Shown: positions 22,645-32,829, counted from the first letter of the stretch. The stretch is DNA of 64,000 bases from Edwardsiella ictaluri ATCC 33202 (GCF_000264785.1 NZ_AFJI01000082.1:1-64000); one strand, 5' to 3'. Notes: generated by a model not told the origin, from the letters alone. A program made the numbers and translations.

Positions 22645-22877
22645 AGTGTACCCAAAAACGAAAACATAATCATCATACAATTAATTGGTAAAATGTGCTA
22701 CTGATCACATCATGAATTCGCTCTATGACAGCTATGCCCATTTGGTGGGGTATTGGTGCTGCCGTAGAGACGGAGCGTGCCGGGTAGCCCGGCGCGGAAG
22801 GAAAGCGTGAGCGAATTAGGTTTTCTCTGTGCTGTGCAGAGGAGGCGTATAGGCCTCTGTCGCCGCGCTGGCCCGGT

Positions 22878-23759
22878 TTACCGCGCAGGGCGGTGCGGGT
22901 TGCGAAACAGTTCATAGATACACAGCGCCAGTCCCAGCCAGATCAGTGAGAAGCTGATCATTTTGGGCAGGTTGATCGGTTCACCGAAGGCCAGCACCGC
23001 CAGTAGAAATTGCAGCGAGGGTTCGACATACTGCGCCAGGCCCACCACCGTCAGAGAGGTGCGCTTGATGGCGGCGGCAAACAGCAGCAGCGGTGCATAG
23101 GTCACTGGCGCAGTCAGAATATACAGCGAATATTCCGCCAGACTGAGGTTGCCCAGATGGCTGTCGCCGCCGATCTGTAGCCAGAGAGTGATCCCCAGCG
23201 CCAGCGGCAGCATCCAGAGAGTCTCCAGCGTCATGGAGGTCATAATATCGTAACGGATATACTTACGCACCAGGCCGTAGAAGGCAAAGGTGATACCCAT
23301 TACCAGTGCCAACACCGGCACGCGCCCCAGCAGGATTATCTGGTAAGTCAGGCCGATGATGGCCAGCAGCACCGCAATGCGCTGAAAGCGGGTTAGCCGA
23401 TCGTGCAGAAAGATGACACCCAGCGAGATGGCGAACAGCGGATTGGTGAAGTAGCCCAGGCTGGCGTCCAGCACCAGGTTGTGAGTCAGGGCATAGATGA
23501 AGGTGGTCCAGGAGATGCTCATGATGGCGCCGCCCAGCAGGCAGCAGTACAGCGAGCGTTTATCCTGCCAGGCCTCACGCCAGGAGGTGCGGTGCCTGAA
23601 CAGCAGACGCAGCGCCAGCAGCAGGGGCACCGACCAGAACAGACGCTGGGCCAGCAGTTCGAAGGCATTGGCATCGTTAAGCAGCTTATAGAATAGCGGC
23701 GTGATCCCCCACAGAATAAACGACAGTACCGCCAGCAGCGGTCCATTGCGCAGCCACAT
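22878..23759 (-). CDS. RarD-like EamA-family transporter
   Basis: Ten-helix drug/metabolite transporter of 293 residues with two EamA repeats. Features such as SILWGITPLFYKLL at the N-terminus, LDASLGYFTNPLFAISLG, FYGLVRKYI and GLAQYVEPSLQFLLAV place it in the RarD group. It is clearly diverged from E. coli RarD (for example YFIWGIAPAYFKL there), so I do not assign the symbol. The substrate is unknown. It appears to be a single gene upstream of sbcB on the same strand order. Confidence 0.88.
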   Translation of the reverse strand: MWLRNGPLLAVLSFILWGITPLFYKLLNDANAFELLAQRLFWSVPLLLALRLLFRHRTSWREAWQDKRSLYCCLLGGAIMSISWTTFIYALTHNLVLDASLGYFTNPLFAISLGVIFLHDRLTRFQRIAVLLAIIGLTYQIILLGRVPVLALVMGITFAFYGLVRKYIRYDIMTSMTLETLWMLPLALGITLWLQIGGDSHLGNLSLAEYSLYILTAPVTYAPLLLFAAAIKRTSLTVVGLAQYVEPSLQFLLAVLAFGEPINLPKMISFSLIWLGLALCIYELFRNPHRPAR

Positions 23760-23897
23760 AGTTCAGCCTTGATTGTCTGCTCCGTCGCGGAGCCTGGTTA
23801 TCGGCCACTCTGCCGTGGGCAGAGTGGAAATAGAGAGAAGGATGGTGCAATAAACGTCATCAATCTGACGACGGTTGCATCCTTCCGGCGCAGATTA

Positions 23898-25319
23898 TTA
23901 TCCTACTAATTCACGGGCATAATCAAACAGCGCCTGCAGCAGCGTCAGCCGCTGAGGCTGATCCTCATAGCGGTTGTACAGCATTTCCAGCGTCTGTAGA
24001 TAATCCTGTACGTGCTGCGGTGTCAGCATGCTCTGGCGATGCTGCTGCCAGCGGCGCATCTCGCTCTCATCCAGCGTCGCCGGGTAGTTACGGGCGCGGT
24101 AGCGAAACAGCAGCGGCGTGATGCGCCGATCGTTGAAACGCAGATCCAGCGCCGGCAGGTTCTGCGGCAGGGTGGCGCGAATAATTTGCATCGCCTGGCG
24201 ATCGGCATCGCTGAAGAAGCCGTCGTACAGCTGGCTGTCCACGTCGTCCGATGGCGGAAAGGGCGGCGCATCGGCAAACAGGGATACCACCTTGTCACGG
24301 ATCTCGCTGTGCTGCTGTAGCAGGGCCAGATTATCCCGGCAGCGCTGGCGATCGAGCCCCAACCGGACGGCGTTGTCCGCGAGCAGGGTTTTTTCCGGTG
24401 CCAGCACCGGACATTTATTGATGTGGACCAGCTTGATGGGCACCGGGGCGGCGTCGCCCAGCTCGTTGCGCGGCGTGTAGAGCCGTTCGCGCAGGGCGTC
24501 GGCATCCAGGGTCAGCAGCGGGGTGATATCGCTGTCCAGATCGCAGACGATCACGGCGTTTTTGTTTTCGGGATGCCAGGCCAACGGTGCGATCAGGCTG
24601 GTATTACCGCGCAGGGCGCCAAACATGCCGGAGACATGCACCAGGGGCGTCATTGCGGCGATGTCGATAAGCTGAGCTACCCGGTTTTTGTTGCGCAGCT
24701 GGAACAGATAGTCGAACAGCCGTGGCTGAGCCTGTTTGACCCGCTGGGCCAGCGCGATGGTGGCGTAGACATCGGCCATGGCGTCGTGGGCGTTGCTGTG
24801 CTCAATGCCGTTGGCCTGCGACAGGTGCTCCAGCTTGAAGCTGGGCAGCCCCTGCTCGTTTTCCGGCCAGACGATCCCCTCGGGGCGCAGGGCGTAGCAG
24901 GTGCGCACCACATCCAGCAGATCCCAGCGTGAGTTGCCGTTTTGCCAGCTGTAGGCGTAGGGGTCAAAGAAGTTGCGGTAGAACAGGTTGCGGCTCACCT
25001 CATCGTCGAAGCGGATGTTGTTATAGCCCAGTACGCAGGTACCCGGCACGCTGAACAGCCGGTGGATACGCCCGGCGAATTCGGCTTCACAGACCCCCTG
25101 GGCCAGCGCCGTCTGCGGGGTGATCCCGGTGATCATCACTGCATCGGGCTGGGGCAGATAATCATCGGCCGGACGGCAGTAAAACACCTGTGGCTCTTCG
25201 ATGATATTGAAGTCGGCATCGGTGCGCACGCCGGCGAACTGTGCGGGACGATCCCGCGCCGGATGCTGACCGAAGGTTTCATAGTCGTGAAACAGGAAGG
25301 TGGGCGCAGCCTTGCTCAA
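23898..25319 (-). CDS. sbcB: Exodeoxyribonuclease I
   Basis: Single-strand-specific 3'-5' DNA exonuclease acting in mismatch repair and recombination. The DEDDh exonuclease domain opens with LFHDYETFG (the D-x-E pair); GYNNIRFDDEVSRN and EHSNAHDAMADVYATI give the later acidic and His residues. The frame is open up to 25436, but the family starts just before this point. TTG 25317-25319, with AGAGG seven bases upstream, gives 473 residues (E. coli 475). A TTG start is therefore the best choice. Confidence 0.94.
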   Translation of the reverse strand: MSKAAPTFLFHDYETFGQHPARDRPAQFAGVRTDADFNIIEEPQVFYCRPADDYLPQPDAVMITGITPQTALAQGVCEAEFAGRIHRLFSVPGTCVLGYNNIRFDDEVSRNLFYRNFFDPYAYSWQNGNSRWDLLDVVRTCYALRPEGIVWPENEQGLPSFKLEHLSQANGIEHSNAHDAMADVYATIALAQRVKQAQPRLFDYLFQLRNKNRVAQLIDIAAMTPLVHVSGMFGALRGNTSLIAPLAWHPENKNAVIVCDLDSDITPLLTLDADALRERLYTPRNELGDAAPVPIKLVHINKCPVLAPEKTLLADNAVRLGLDRQRCRDNLALLQQHSEIRDKVVSLFADAPPFPPSDDVDSQLYDGFFSDADRQAMQIIRATLPQNLPALDLRFNDRRITPLLFRYRARNYPATLDESEMRRWQQHRQSMLTPQHVQDYLQTLEMLYNRYEDQPQRLTLLQALFDYARELVG

Positions 25320-25573
25320 AATAGGGCCTCTACAGCGAAAACGTGAATGAAAGTCAGCGGCGCTCCCTCTGGGTACAGATGCGATGCACAGTGACGTAAC
25401 ATGCCTTAGTGTAACCGTGCCGGGCGGGAAACCCAATATTCTATTATTTATTGCGATATCGGTATGACCTGTCCCAGAAGTGATGATAAGAGTGCTGGGT
25501 ATTTTTTTATGCCGAGGATTTCCGTTACACTAAAGATTCATTTTTGTTGAGATCCTGATCCAAGGTCGTTTCC

Positions 25574-26632
25574 GTGCGTTTAAATAAAAGCATCACTCCG
25601 TTTGACTCTTTCATCTATGGGCATTATCGCGCTGTACACGGTGTGCGCATGGCGATCTCTTTCGTATTAACGTTCCTTCTGATCCGGGTGTTGGCGGTGC
25701 CAGAGGGGGTTTGGGCGCTAATCACCATGGTGGTGGTGATCGGACCGATCTCCTTTTGGGGTAACGTTACCGTCCGGGCACTGCAGCGCTGTATGGGGAC
25801 GGTGTTTGGTGCCGCATCGGGGCTGGTGGCACTATATCTTGAGCTCTATTCGATGAGCCTGATGCTGGTGTGGTGCACTGTCGTTATGTTTGTCTGTGGT
25901 ATCGCAGCCCTGGGCAAGCGCCCCTATATGGGGCTACTGATCGGCATCACGCTGTGCGTGGTGTCCGCCGCCGGGCCCGGCGATATTCAGACGGCACTGC
26001 TGCGCAGCGTCAACGTGATCATCGGCTCGCTGCTGGCGCTGCTGTTTGCCAGCATTTATCCGCAGCGGGCCTTCACCCACTGGCGGTTAAAGATGAACCA
26101 TGGCCTGACCTGCATGAGTAACATCTATAGTGCCTATATTTCACCTAATATGGTTGAACGCCCGCAGTTGACCGAACATCAGCAGCTCATTCTCTCCGAT
26201 CTGGGCACCGTACGCGGCCTGCTGGCACCCAGCGCCCGGGAGACCAAGGTGGATAAAGCGGTGTTCGACGCCATTCAGGTGATCACCCGTAACCTGGTGG
26301 CCACGCTGGAGATGATGACCGACGCCTATTGGGCCAGCCGTGAAAGCCACTTTATCATGCTGAACGCCACCCGGCTGCGGATGTTTCAGAAGCTGACCAT
26401 CAACGCCCTGCACGGACTGTCACAGATGCTGCTCAGCGGACGGGGGGAGGAGGCGCTGGAGCACCTGCCGGAGATGGAGCCGATGGTGGTAGAGCTGAAG
26501 ACATTGATCGCGCAGGCGCAGGTGCACAGCGACAGAGAAGCGCCGATTTATGGCTATCTGTGGCTGAATATGCAGCTGGCGATGCAGCTGGATGAGCTGC
26601 GCGATCTGTTGAGCAACGTATTGCGCCGCTGA
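25574..26632 (+). CDS. yeeA: YeeA, FUSC-family inner membrane protein
   Basis: Inner-membrane protein of 352 residues, the same length as E. coli YeeA. The N-terminal half holds about six helices with the fusaric-acid-resistance-like (FUSC) pattern VTMVVVIGPISFWGN, ALGKRPYMGLLIG and a conserved IYPQRAF. The C-terminal half is cytoplasmic and helical. Function is not established; the family includes aromatic-compound exporters. It starts with GTG. In E. coli it lies beside sbcB, and here it is divergent from sbcB. Confidence 0.93.
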   Translation: MRLNKSITPFDSFIYGHYRAVHGVRMAISFVLTFLLIRVLAVPEGVWALITMVVVIGPISFWGNVTVRALQRCMGTVFGAASGLVALYLELYSMSLMLVWCTVVMFVCGIAALGKRPYMGLLIGITLCVVSAAGPGDIQTALLRSVNVIIGSLLALLFASIYPQRAFTHWRLKMNHGLTCMSNIYSAYISPNMVERPQLTEHQQLILSDLGTVRGLLAPSARETKVDKAVFDAIQVITRNLVATLEMMTDAYWASRESHFIMLNATRLRMFQKLTINALHGLSQMLLSGRGEEALEHLPEMEPMVVELKTLIAQAQVHSDREAPIYGYLWLNMQLAMQLDELRDLLSNVLRR

Positions 26633-26721
26633 TCGGCGCCGGGACAACGGTGGGGCGGGTGGCTGATTTTGTCCGCCCGCTGTGCGACAATAGCGCGCCA
26701 TGTTTCCCGCAGCGAGTATCA

Positions 26722-28890
26722 ATGACCCTTTCCAGCGCACTCAAAACCCAGATCTCCCAGTGGTATAAGGCCCTGGCGCAGCAAATTCCCGATTTTGTCA
26801 CCCGTCCGCAGCAGCGGAAAATGATCGCTGAAGTCGCCCGGGCACTGAGCGGCATTGACGCCCGTCATTTGGTGATCGAGGCGCCGACCGGCGTCGGTAA
26901 AACCCTCTCCTATCTGTTGCCCGGCATTGCCATCAGTCGGGCACAGCAGAAGCCGCTGGTGGTGAGTACCGCCAACGTAGCGTTACAGGATCAGATTTAT
27001 ACCCAGGATCTGCCGCTGCTGCGGCGAATTATCCCCGATCTGACTTTTACCGCCGCCTTTGGCCGCGGTCGCTACGTGTGTCCGCGTAATTTGGCGGCGC
27101 TCTCCGAGCATCAGGATGGGCAGGGATCCCTGCTGCTGTTTATCGATGATGCGCTGCAGCCGGGCAGCGAGGAGGATCGGGCGCAGTGCCGCCGTCTGCA
27201 GGAAGAGCTGGAGAGCCGCCGCTGGGATGGGTTGCGCGACCATCTGCATGACAATCTGGATGATGGGCTATGGGCCAAGATGAGCACCGATCGGGCCAGC
27301 TGCCTGAACCGCAGCTGTTCCCATTTTCGCCACTGCCCGTTTTTTCTGGCGCGGCGCGAAATTGAAAGCGCCGATGTGGTGGTAGCCAACCATGCGCTGG
27401 TGATGGCGGCGCTGGAGAGCGAGTCGGTGCTGCCGCCGCCGAAGGATCTGTTGCTGGTGCTGGATGAGGGGCACCATCTGCCCGATGTCGCCCGTGATGC
27501 GTTGGAGATGGAGGGTGAGATCACCGCTCTGTTTGTGCAGGGGCAGATCGATATGATCGTACGCCATATCGAACAGTGCCAGGCACAGTATCAGCCCAAG
27601 AATCCCCCGCGCTTGCTGGGCAGCGGGCGCCTGCAGGCGCACACGGCGGAGCTGCGTCAGCTGCTGACAGATTTCGATCGTGCTGCCGCCGGGCTGCTGG
27701 CCGGTGAGGAGCAGCACCGCTTTATTCTGGGCCAGCTGCCCGAAGCGCTGGGTGAGCTGGCACAGCGCCTGTATAAGCTGTGCGATGGTCTACGCGGCCT
27801 GAGCGAGTTTATGATGAACGACCTGCAGGAGAAGACCGGGACGCACGATGCGCTACGGGTACAGCGCGCGCTGCTACAGATGAGCCGGGCGTTCAGCTAC
27901 CTAGAGGCGCTGAGCAAGCTGTGGCGCCTGGCGGCACTGGATCAGGCCTCCAATGCACCGATCTCCAAATGGCTGACGCAAGAGCTCAGCGATGGCGTAC
28001 ACCACCGCTACCTGCACTGCGTCGGGATCCGGGTATGCGATCAGCTGGAGCGCTTACTGTGGCGGCGTATTCCCCACGCGGTGATCACTTCGGCGACCCT
28101 GCGCTCCCTGAACCGCTTTGACCGCATCAGCGAGCTCTCTGGCCTGAACAGTCAGGCCGGCGATCGCTTTGTGGTGCTGGACTCGCCATTTGACCATGTA
28201 CACCAAGGGTGTCTGGTGATCCCGCAGATGACGCTGGAGCCTACGTTGGCGCAGGAGGGAGAGCATTTACGTCAGATGGCTCACCTCTTCCGTGCGGCCT
28301 GGCTGCGTGGTGAACACACCGGTATGCTGGTGTTGTTTGCCAGCCAGCGGGCGATGCAGACTTTTTTAGGTTTTGTCCCGGATCTGCGCCTGGGGCTGCT
28401 GGTGCAGGGGGACCGTCCCCGCTATCGCCTGGTGGAAGAGCACTGTCGCCGGGTGCACGCAGGGACACAGAGCGCGCTGGTCGGGCTGCAGTCGTTTGCC
28501 GAGGGGCTGGATCTGAAGGGTGAGTTGTTGACCCAGGTGCATATTCATAAGGTAGCCTTTCCTCCGGTAGACAGCCCGGTGATCCTGACGGAGGGAGAGT
28601 GGCTGAAGTCGCATAACCGCTACCCCTTTGAGGTGCAAAGCCTGCCTGGTGCCTCTTTTACCCTGATCCAGCAGGTAGGGCGGCTGATCCGCAGCCACGC
28701 CTGCCGCGGCGAGATCGTCATCTACGATCGCCGCCTGCTGAGTAAACCGTATGGTAGCCGTCTGCTGGCCGCGCTGCCGGTGTTTCCTATCCTGCAGCCG
28801 CCGTTGCCGGAGGGGGAATTGCCTGCCTGGCCACAGCCCGTGGCGCAAAAGCGGGCCTCTCGCCACTCTGCCTCACGCCGTCGCCGCTAA
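26722..28890 (+). CDS. dinG: ATP-dependent DNA helicase DinG
   Basis: SOS-linked 5'-3' helicase of superfamily 2 (XPD-like) that resolves R-loops and forked DNA. With ATG 26722 the protein has 722 residues (E. coli 716). Walker A APTGVGKT is at residues 54-61. Cysteines in RYVCPRN, ASCLNRSC and HCPFF form the expected [4Fe-4S] cluster. LDEGHH is the Walker B/DEAH box. GVGLQ-type motif VI text is seen as QQVGRLIRS near the C-terminus. The frame is open 24 codons upstream without family likeness. Confidence 0.95.
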   Translation: MTLSSALKTQISQWYKALAQQIPDFVTRPQQRKMIAEVARALSGIDARHLVIEAPTGVGKTLSYLLPGIAISRAQQKPLVVSTANVALQDQIYTQDLPLLRRIIPDLTFTAAFGRGRYVCPRNLAALSEHQDGQGSLLLFIDDALQPGSEEDRAQCRRLQEELESRRWDGLRDHLHDNLDDGLWAKMSTDRASCLNRSCSHFRHCPFFLARREIESADVVVANHALVMAALESESVLPPPKDLLLVLDEGHHLPDVARDALEMEGEITALFVQGQIDMIVRHIEQCQAQYQPKNPPRLLGSGRLQAHTAELRQLLTDFDRAAAGLLAGEEQHRFILGQLPEALGELAQRLYKLCDGLRGLSEFMMNDLQEKTGTHDALRVQRALLQMSRAFSYLEALSKLWRLAALDQASNAPISKWLTQELSDGVHHRYLHCVGIRVCDQLERLLWRRIPHAVITSATLRSLNRFDRISELSGLNSQAGDRFVVLDSPFDHVHQGCLVIPQMTLEPTLAQEGEHLRQMAHLFRAAWLRGEHTGMLVLFASQRAMQTFLGFVPDLRLGLLVQGDRPRYRLVEEHCRRVHAGTQSALVGLQSFAEGLDLKGELLTQVHIHKVAFPPVDSPVILTEGEWLKSHNRYPFEVQSLPGASFTLIQQVGRLIRSHACRGEIVIYDRRLLSKPYGSRLLAALPVFPILQPPLPEGELPAWPQPVAQKRASRHSASRRRR

Positions 28891-29103
28891 CGCAGCAGAG
28901 CGGATAGCCGCAATTATCATACTAAATCATTGCCTGCGATAAAATTCTTATGTAGAATCCAAAAAGTATAACCGTTTGAAATAATTATATATAAAATAGT
29001 TATATTTTATCGCAAATAATACTTGTCAGGTAGAGTGCCAGGCAGAGAATTGCTCCCTGATTTTTTGTGGTTTTCTCTGAGGGATCTATCGGTCTTTTTT
29101 AAA

Positions 29104-29130
29104 GGGAGGCTCCCATCACGGAATGGGAGG
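29104..29130 (+). promoter_or_regulatory. Inverted repeat that masks the wzz ribosome binding site
   Basis: CTCCCAT (29110-29116) and ATGGGAG (29123-29129) are a perfect seven-base inverted repeat with a six-base loop. The right arm contains the GGGAGG ribosome binding site for the TTG start at 29138. A second GGGAG at 29104-29108 could compete for the CTCCC arm. This could form a translational switch, but no ligand or regulator is implied by sequence. Confidence 0.4.
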
Positions 29131-29137
29131 TACTGCA

Positions 29138-30262
29138 TTGTCCAATCCATCCAATCCATCCAATCCGCTTTCTTCTTCCGGTGTTGCCTTGACACATCAG
29201 CATGTTGTGCCACCGCTGCAGCAGGATGAAATCGATCTGTTGTCTCTCCTGCTGGTGCTGTTTAAGGCTAAGTGGGTCATCCTGGGGGCCGTATTGGTGT
29301 GTGCCCTGGCGGGATTTGCCGTCAAGACACTGTTACCTCAAAAGTGGACCAGCTATGCCGAGCTGATCCCGGCACAGGCGCGTGAATTGGCTGCGATGAA
29401 TAGCGAACTGAATCAGCTGGCGCTCCTGGATATTAAAGTGAATGCGTCGCCAGGCTGGCTGATAGAGCGGTTTGTACAAACCTACGAGTCCCAGATAGTA
29501 CGTCGCGAATACATTGCCCAGACGGATTACTATAAAACGCTGGCGGCGGCATTGTCTGACCCGCTGGCGCGGGAGCGGCTGCTCAGCTCGCTGGCCCAGA
29601 AAGCCTTTACCCTGAAGAACAGCCAGCTGGATCAGGCAACCGAGAGTAAGGAGTACACCTACTACCGACTGGGAGTCAGTGCCCGCAGCTCCCAGGAGGC
29701 CCATGCACTGCTGCAGGGGTACATTGACTTTGTCGCCGCTCGGGTGGTGGACGATCTGCGCTATAACATTAAGAATCAGCTGGATCAGACCCTGGCGCGG
29801 GAAAAGGCGCGGTATCAGCTGACGCTGCAGAATCTGAGAAATGATCAGCAGGTGAAGATCCGCCGTCTGGACTATTCGCTGGCGGTGGCACAGGCGGCGG
29901 GGATCAGTAAACCGCTGTATGGCAACGGCGCAACGTTTAAGGATGACGATGATTTCCCGATTTCTCTGGGGACTAACGGTTTGCGCCAGAAGCTGGATAT
30001 CGAGAAAAGCCAAACGGATCTGACGGAGCTTAACGCCGGTCTGAAGAACAGCCAGCAGTATATTGGGCGTCTCAGTCAGGTGCACCTGAGCGATCTGAAG
30101 ATTCAGCCCTTTAAATATCTGATGCTGCCGAGTATTCCGGTACAGAAAGAGGCGCCTAAGGGGGCGTTGATCGTGCTGTTGTCGGCGATGGCGGGCCTGT
30201 TGCTTTCCTGTGGTGCGGTGTTGATGCGCCATGCAATAACCGGTCAGCGTACAGCTGCGTAG
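29138..30262 (+). CDS. fepE: Wzz chain-length regulator of FepE type
   Basis: Polysaccharide co-polymerase that sets O-antigen chain length. The 374 residues are the size of E. coli FepE, which favours very long chains. An N-terminal helix follows DEIDLLSLLLVLFKAKW, then PQKWTSYAELIP, a long periplasmic helical region and a C-terminal helix after LPSIPVQKEAPKGALIVLLS. GNGATFKDDDDFPISLG is a FepE-like segment. TTG 29138 is chosen because GGGAGG lies seven bases before; the upstream ATG 29123 lies inside that site. The N-terminus has a (Ser-Asn-Pro)x3 repeat from a 9-bp DNA repeat. It sits 17 kb from the polysaccharide locus. Confidence 0.88.
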   Translation: MSNPSNPSNPLSSSGVALTHQHVVPPLQQDEIDLLSLLLVLFKAKWVILGAVLVCALAGFAVKTLLPQKWTSYAELIPAQARELAAMNSELNQLALLDIKVNASPGWLIERFVQTYESQIVRREYIAQTDYYKTLAAALSDPLARERLLSSLAQKAFTLKNSQLDQATESKEYTYYRLGVSARSSQEAHALLQGYIDFVAARVVDDLRYNIKNQLDQTLAREKARYQLTLQNLRNDQQVKIRRLDYSLAVAQAAGISKPLYGNGATFKDDDDFPISLGTNGLRQKLDIEKSQTDLTELNAGLKNSQQYIGRLSQVHLSDLKIQPFKYLMLPSIPVQKEAPKGALIVLLSAMAGLLLSCGAVLMRHAITGQRTAA

Positions 30263-30311
30263 GCGTTTACCGCGCCGCCTGCGGCATAAAGCTTTTTTCC
30301 GGTATCATAAT

Positions 30312-30341
30312 AAACAACGCAGCTAAGAGGCTGCGTTGTTT
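30312..30341. terminator. Strong bidirectional terminator between wzz and nfo
   Basis: A perfect 12-base stem (AAACAACGCAGC / GCTGCGTTTGTTT-type arms at 30312-30323 and 30330-30341) with a six-base loop. The A/T ends serve as T-runs on both strands. It separates the convergent wzz and nfo genes. Confidence 0.85.
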
Positions 30342-30416
30342 ATTGTCAGTCTCAGGCCACCTCCCCGGGAGGGGATGATGGTGCTTCAGGCAATCGGCAC
30401 CGGGGGCCATACTCTA

Positions 30417-31265
30417 TTACTCTGCCGTTTGCTGCGCCTTGAGCCAGGCTATCTCATCCTGCCAGCGCCCAGGATCGGTGGTTTCCAGGATCAGCGGGAT
30501 ACCGTCAAAGCGTGGATCGCGCATGATCCAGCGGAACGCCGCATCGCCGATATTGCCTTCCCCGAGGCTCTGGTGCCGATCAACCCGGCTGTTGAAAGCG
30601 CTTTTCGCATCGTTGAGGTGCATGCCGCGCAGGTAACTAAAGCCGACGGTGCGGGAAAATTGGGCAAAGGTCTCCCCGCAGGCGGCCTCATCGCGCAGAT
30701 CATAGCCTGCGGCGAAGGCATGACAGGTATCGATACAGACCCCAACGCGCGATTTGTCCTCGACCTGCTCAATAATGGCCGCCAGCTGCTCGAAGCGGAA
30801 CCCCAGGTTGCTGCCCTGACCGGCAGTGTTCTCTATCACCGCGCACACCCCCTGGGTCTGAGAGAGTGCGAGATTGATCGACTCCGCGATGCGGGACAGG
30901 CAGTCGCGCTCGTCGATCTGCAGCAGGTGACTGCCGGGGTGAAAGTTGAGCAGGGTCAGTCCCAGATCGGCGCAGCGCTGCATCTCATCAATAAAGGCGC
31001 CGCGCGATTTTTCCAGCGCCTCGGTGACCGGGTGGCCCAGATTAATCAGGTAGCTATCGTGCGGCAGGATCTGCTGCGACTGATAACCGTAGCGCGTGCA
31101 GGCGGCCCTGAAGGCGTCAATGGCATCGTCTGTCAGCGGGGCCGCTTTCCACTGGCGCTGATTCTTGGTGAACAGCGCAAATGCGGTGGCCTCCAGCGCA
31201 TGGGCGCGGGCGGGGGCCTGATCCAGTCCTCCGGCGGCGCTGACGTGAGCTCCAATATATTTCAT
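30417..31265 (-). CDS. nfo: Endonuclease IV
   Basis: Zinc-dependent AP endonuclease of base excision repair, TIM-barrel fold, 282 residues (E. coli 285). Family blocks: [20 protein letters not shown] at the start, [36 protein letters not shown] and HLNDAK, which carry most of the metal-binding His, Glu and Asp residues. ATG 31263-31265 has AGGAG upstream; the longer frame to 31343 does not fit the family. Confidence 0.97.
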   Translation of the reverse strand: MKYIGAHVSAAGGLDQAPARAHALEATAFALFTKNQRQWKAAPLTDDAIDAFRAACTRYGYQSQQILPHDSYLINLGHPVTEALEKSRGAFIDEMQRCADLGLTLLNFHPGSHLLQIDERDCLSRIAESINLALSQTQGVCAVIENTAGQGSNLGFRFEQLAAIIEQVEDKSRVGVCIDTCHAFAAGYDLRDEAACGETFAQFSRTVGFSYLRGMHLNDAKSAFNSRVDRHQSLGEGNIGDAAFRWIMRDPRFDGIPLILETTDPGRWQDEIAWLKAQQTAE

Positions 31266-31322
31266 AGGGTTATCTCCTGTTGCGATGGCGCTATTATGAC
31301 ACTGAACGCGCGGGCAATAAAA

Positions 31323-31357
31323 TAAAAACACCCTGCTAACCATAGGTTAACAGGGTG
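31323..31357 (-). terminator. Rho-independent terminator of yeiH
   Basis: On the minus strand CACCCTGTTAACC, loop TAT, GGTTAGCAGGGTG (one mismatch in 13) is followed by TTTTT. It starts 14 bases past the yeiH stop. Confidence 0.88.
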
Positions 31358-31370
31358 CAGAGGCTATCGC

Positions 31371-32435
31371 TTACAGGCAGTGCTGGATAACGACGTTGAT
31401 GGCGGCACCACCGATAATCAGCCAGACAAACAGCAGGCTGGCCAGAATGATGGGGCGGATGCCGGCCTGACGGATGGCGCTGATATGGGTGGTCAGGCCA
31501 AGGGCGGCCATGGCCATGGCCAGCAGGATAGTATCCAGGGTAATCAGCGCATGCACCAGCGCGCCAGGCAGCAGGTTAAAGGAGTTAAAGCCGGCGACCA
31601 GAATAAAGATAACCGCGAACCAGGGAATAGTGATCGGGGCCTTTTTTCCGTCGGTGGAGCCGGTACCGCGGCTGAGTGTGCTGGACAGGATCAGCAGGAA
31701 CGGCGCCAGCATCATCACGCGGATCATTTTGGTGATCACCGCGGCGTTGCCGGTGTCATCGCTGATGGCGCGCCCGGCAGCGACCACCTGGGCCACCTCA
31801 TGTACCGTAGATCCAATATAGATGCCGAAGCTTTCCTGGGTCATGGCGACCCACTGGTAGTGGGCGTTGAGCTGATAGAGCCAAGGGTACAGGAAGATGG
31901 CGATGGTGCCAAAGATAACGACGGTGGAGACGGCGACCGAAACCTTGCTGGCGTCGGCTTTGACCACCGGCTCGGTGGCCATGACCGCCGCCGCGCCGCA
32001 GATGCTGCTGCCGGCACCGATCAGCATCACGGTCTGTTTATCCATGCCGAAGACTTTACGCCCCAGCCACAGCGCCAGCAGGAAGGTGGAGCTGAGGGTC
32101 AGGGCATCGGTAATAATGCCGGTCAGGCCGACGTCAGCGATCTGCTGAAAGGTCAGGCGGAAGCCATACAGGATGATCCCCAGGCGTAAGAATTTCTGTT
32201 TGGCCAGATGGACCCCGACGGAGCAGGGGATACTCAGCGCCGGGTAGACGCTGTTACCGATCAGAATGCCGAGAATGATGGCCAGGGTCAGAGCGCCAAA
32301 GCCAAGCTGTTCGACCCAGGGCAGGGCACCGGCCCACATGGATACGGCGGTGATGATGCCGGTCAGCAGCAGTCCGGGGAGCAGACGCAGCAGGGCATGA
32401 GTCTGGTGTGAAGCGTGCGATCTGTTTTCTGTCAT
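31371..32435 (-). CDS. yeiH: YeiH, UPF0324 membrane protein
   Basis: Inner-membrane protein of 354 residues with about ten helices; family UPF0324 (Cons_hypoth698). Its role is unproven; it has been suggested to act in sulfur-compound stress because its regulator YeiE controls related genes in some enterics. Strong blocks shared with E. coli Yei[42 protein letters not shown] and [21 protein letters not shown] 32435 ([11 protein letters not shown]) is chosen over the open frame to 32477. It is divergent from yeiE-side genes with a small membrane gene between. Confidence 0.93.
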   Translation of the reverse strand: MTENRSHASHQTHALLRLLPGLLLTGIITAVSMWAGALPWVEQLGFGALTLAIILGILIGNSVYPALSIPCSVGVHLAKQKFLRLGIILYGFRLTFQQIADVGLTGIITDALTLSSTFLLALWLGRKVFGMDKQTVMLIGAGSSICGAAAVMATEPVVKADASKVSVAVSTVVIFGTIAIFLYPWLYQLNAHYQWVAMTQESFGIYIGSTVHEVAQVVAAGRAISDDTGNAAVITKMIRVMMLAPFLLILSSTLSRGTGSTDGKKAPITIPWFAVIFILVAGFNSFNLLPGALVHALITLDTILLAMAMAALGLTTHISAIRQAGIRPIILASLLFVWLIIGGAAINVVIQHCL

Positions 32436-32571
32436 TGTTATGGTGAACTGTATTATTGTGAATTCAAGAGCCGTCAAGCTTAAAGAGACAGTGGCTAAAT
32501 TCTAAATCGATAATGGTACTATGTTTTATAGACATATTTGCTAGATGCTCTCACGGCCGGACGCGGCCAGT

Positions 32572-32829
32572 TCAGGCATCCGGTGGGGTGGCTGCACTGG
32601 TGTTGATGATGATCAGCAGTACGCACAGGGGTGACAGCAGCGTCGCCAGCGCTGCGGTGACCGTGTTGCCCTGAGAGAGCAGCCAGGCGCCATAGTAAAA
32701 GCCACAGGCCAGCGCCATCTGCAGGATAAAGGCCAGCGTACTGCCGCGCCATCCCTGCCTGGCCCAGGCAAAGGCACAGATCGCCAGGGTCACCAACGCA
32801 CCGATCAGATAACCATACAGGGTCTCCAT
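32572..32829 (-). CDS. Small hydrophobic membrane protein of unknown function
   Basis: An 85-residue protein with three likely membrane helices, starting METLYGYLIGALVTLAICAF and ending in a short polar tail. GGGAGG lies seven bases before the ATG at 32827-32829, a strong initiation signal that supports a real gene. I recognise no family. It lies between yeiH and yeiE, a position where E. coli has none, so it may be lineage-specific. Confidence 0.72.
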   Translation of the reverse strand: METLYGYLIGALVTLAICAFAWARQGWRGSTLAFILQMALACGFYYGAWLLSQGNTVTAALATLLSPLCVLLIIINTSAATPPDA

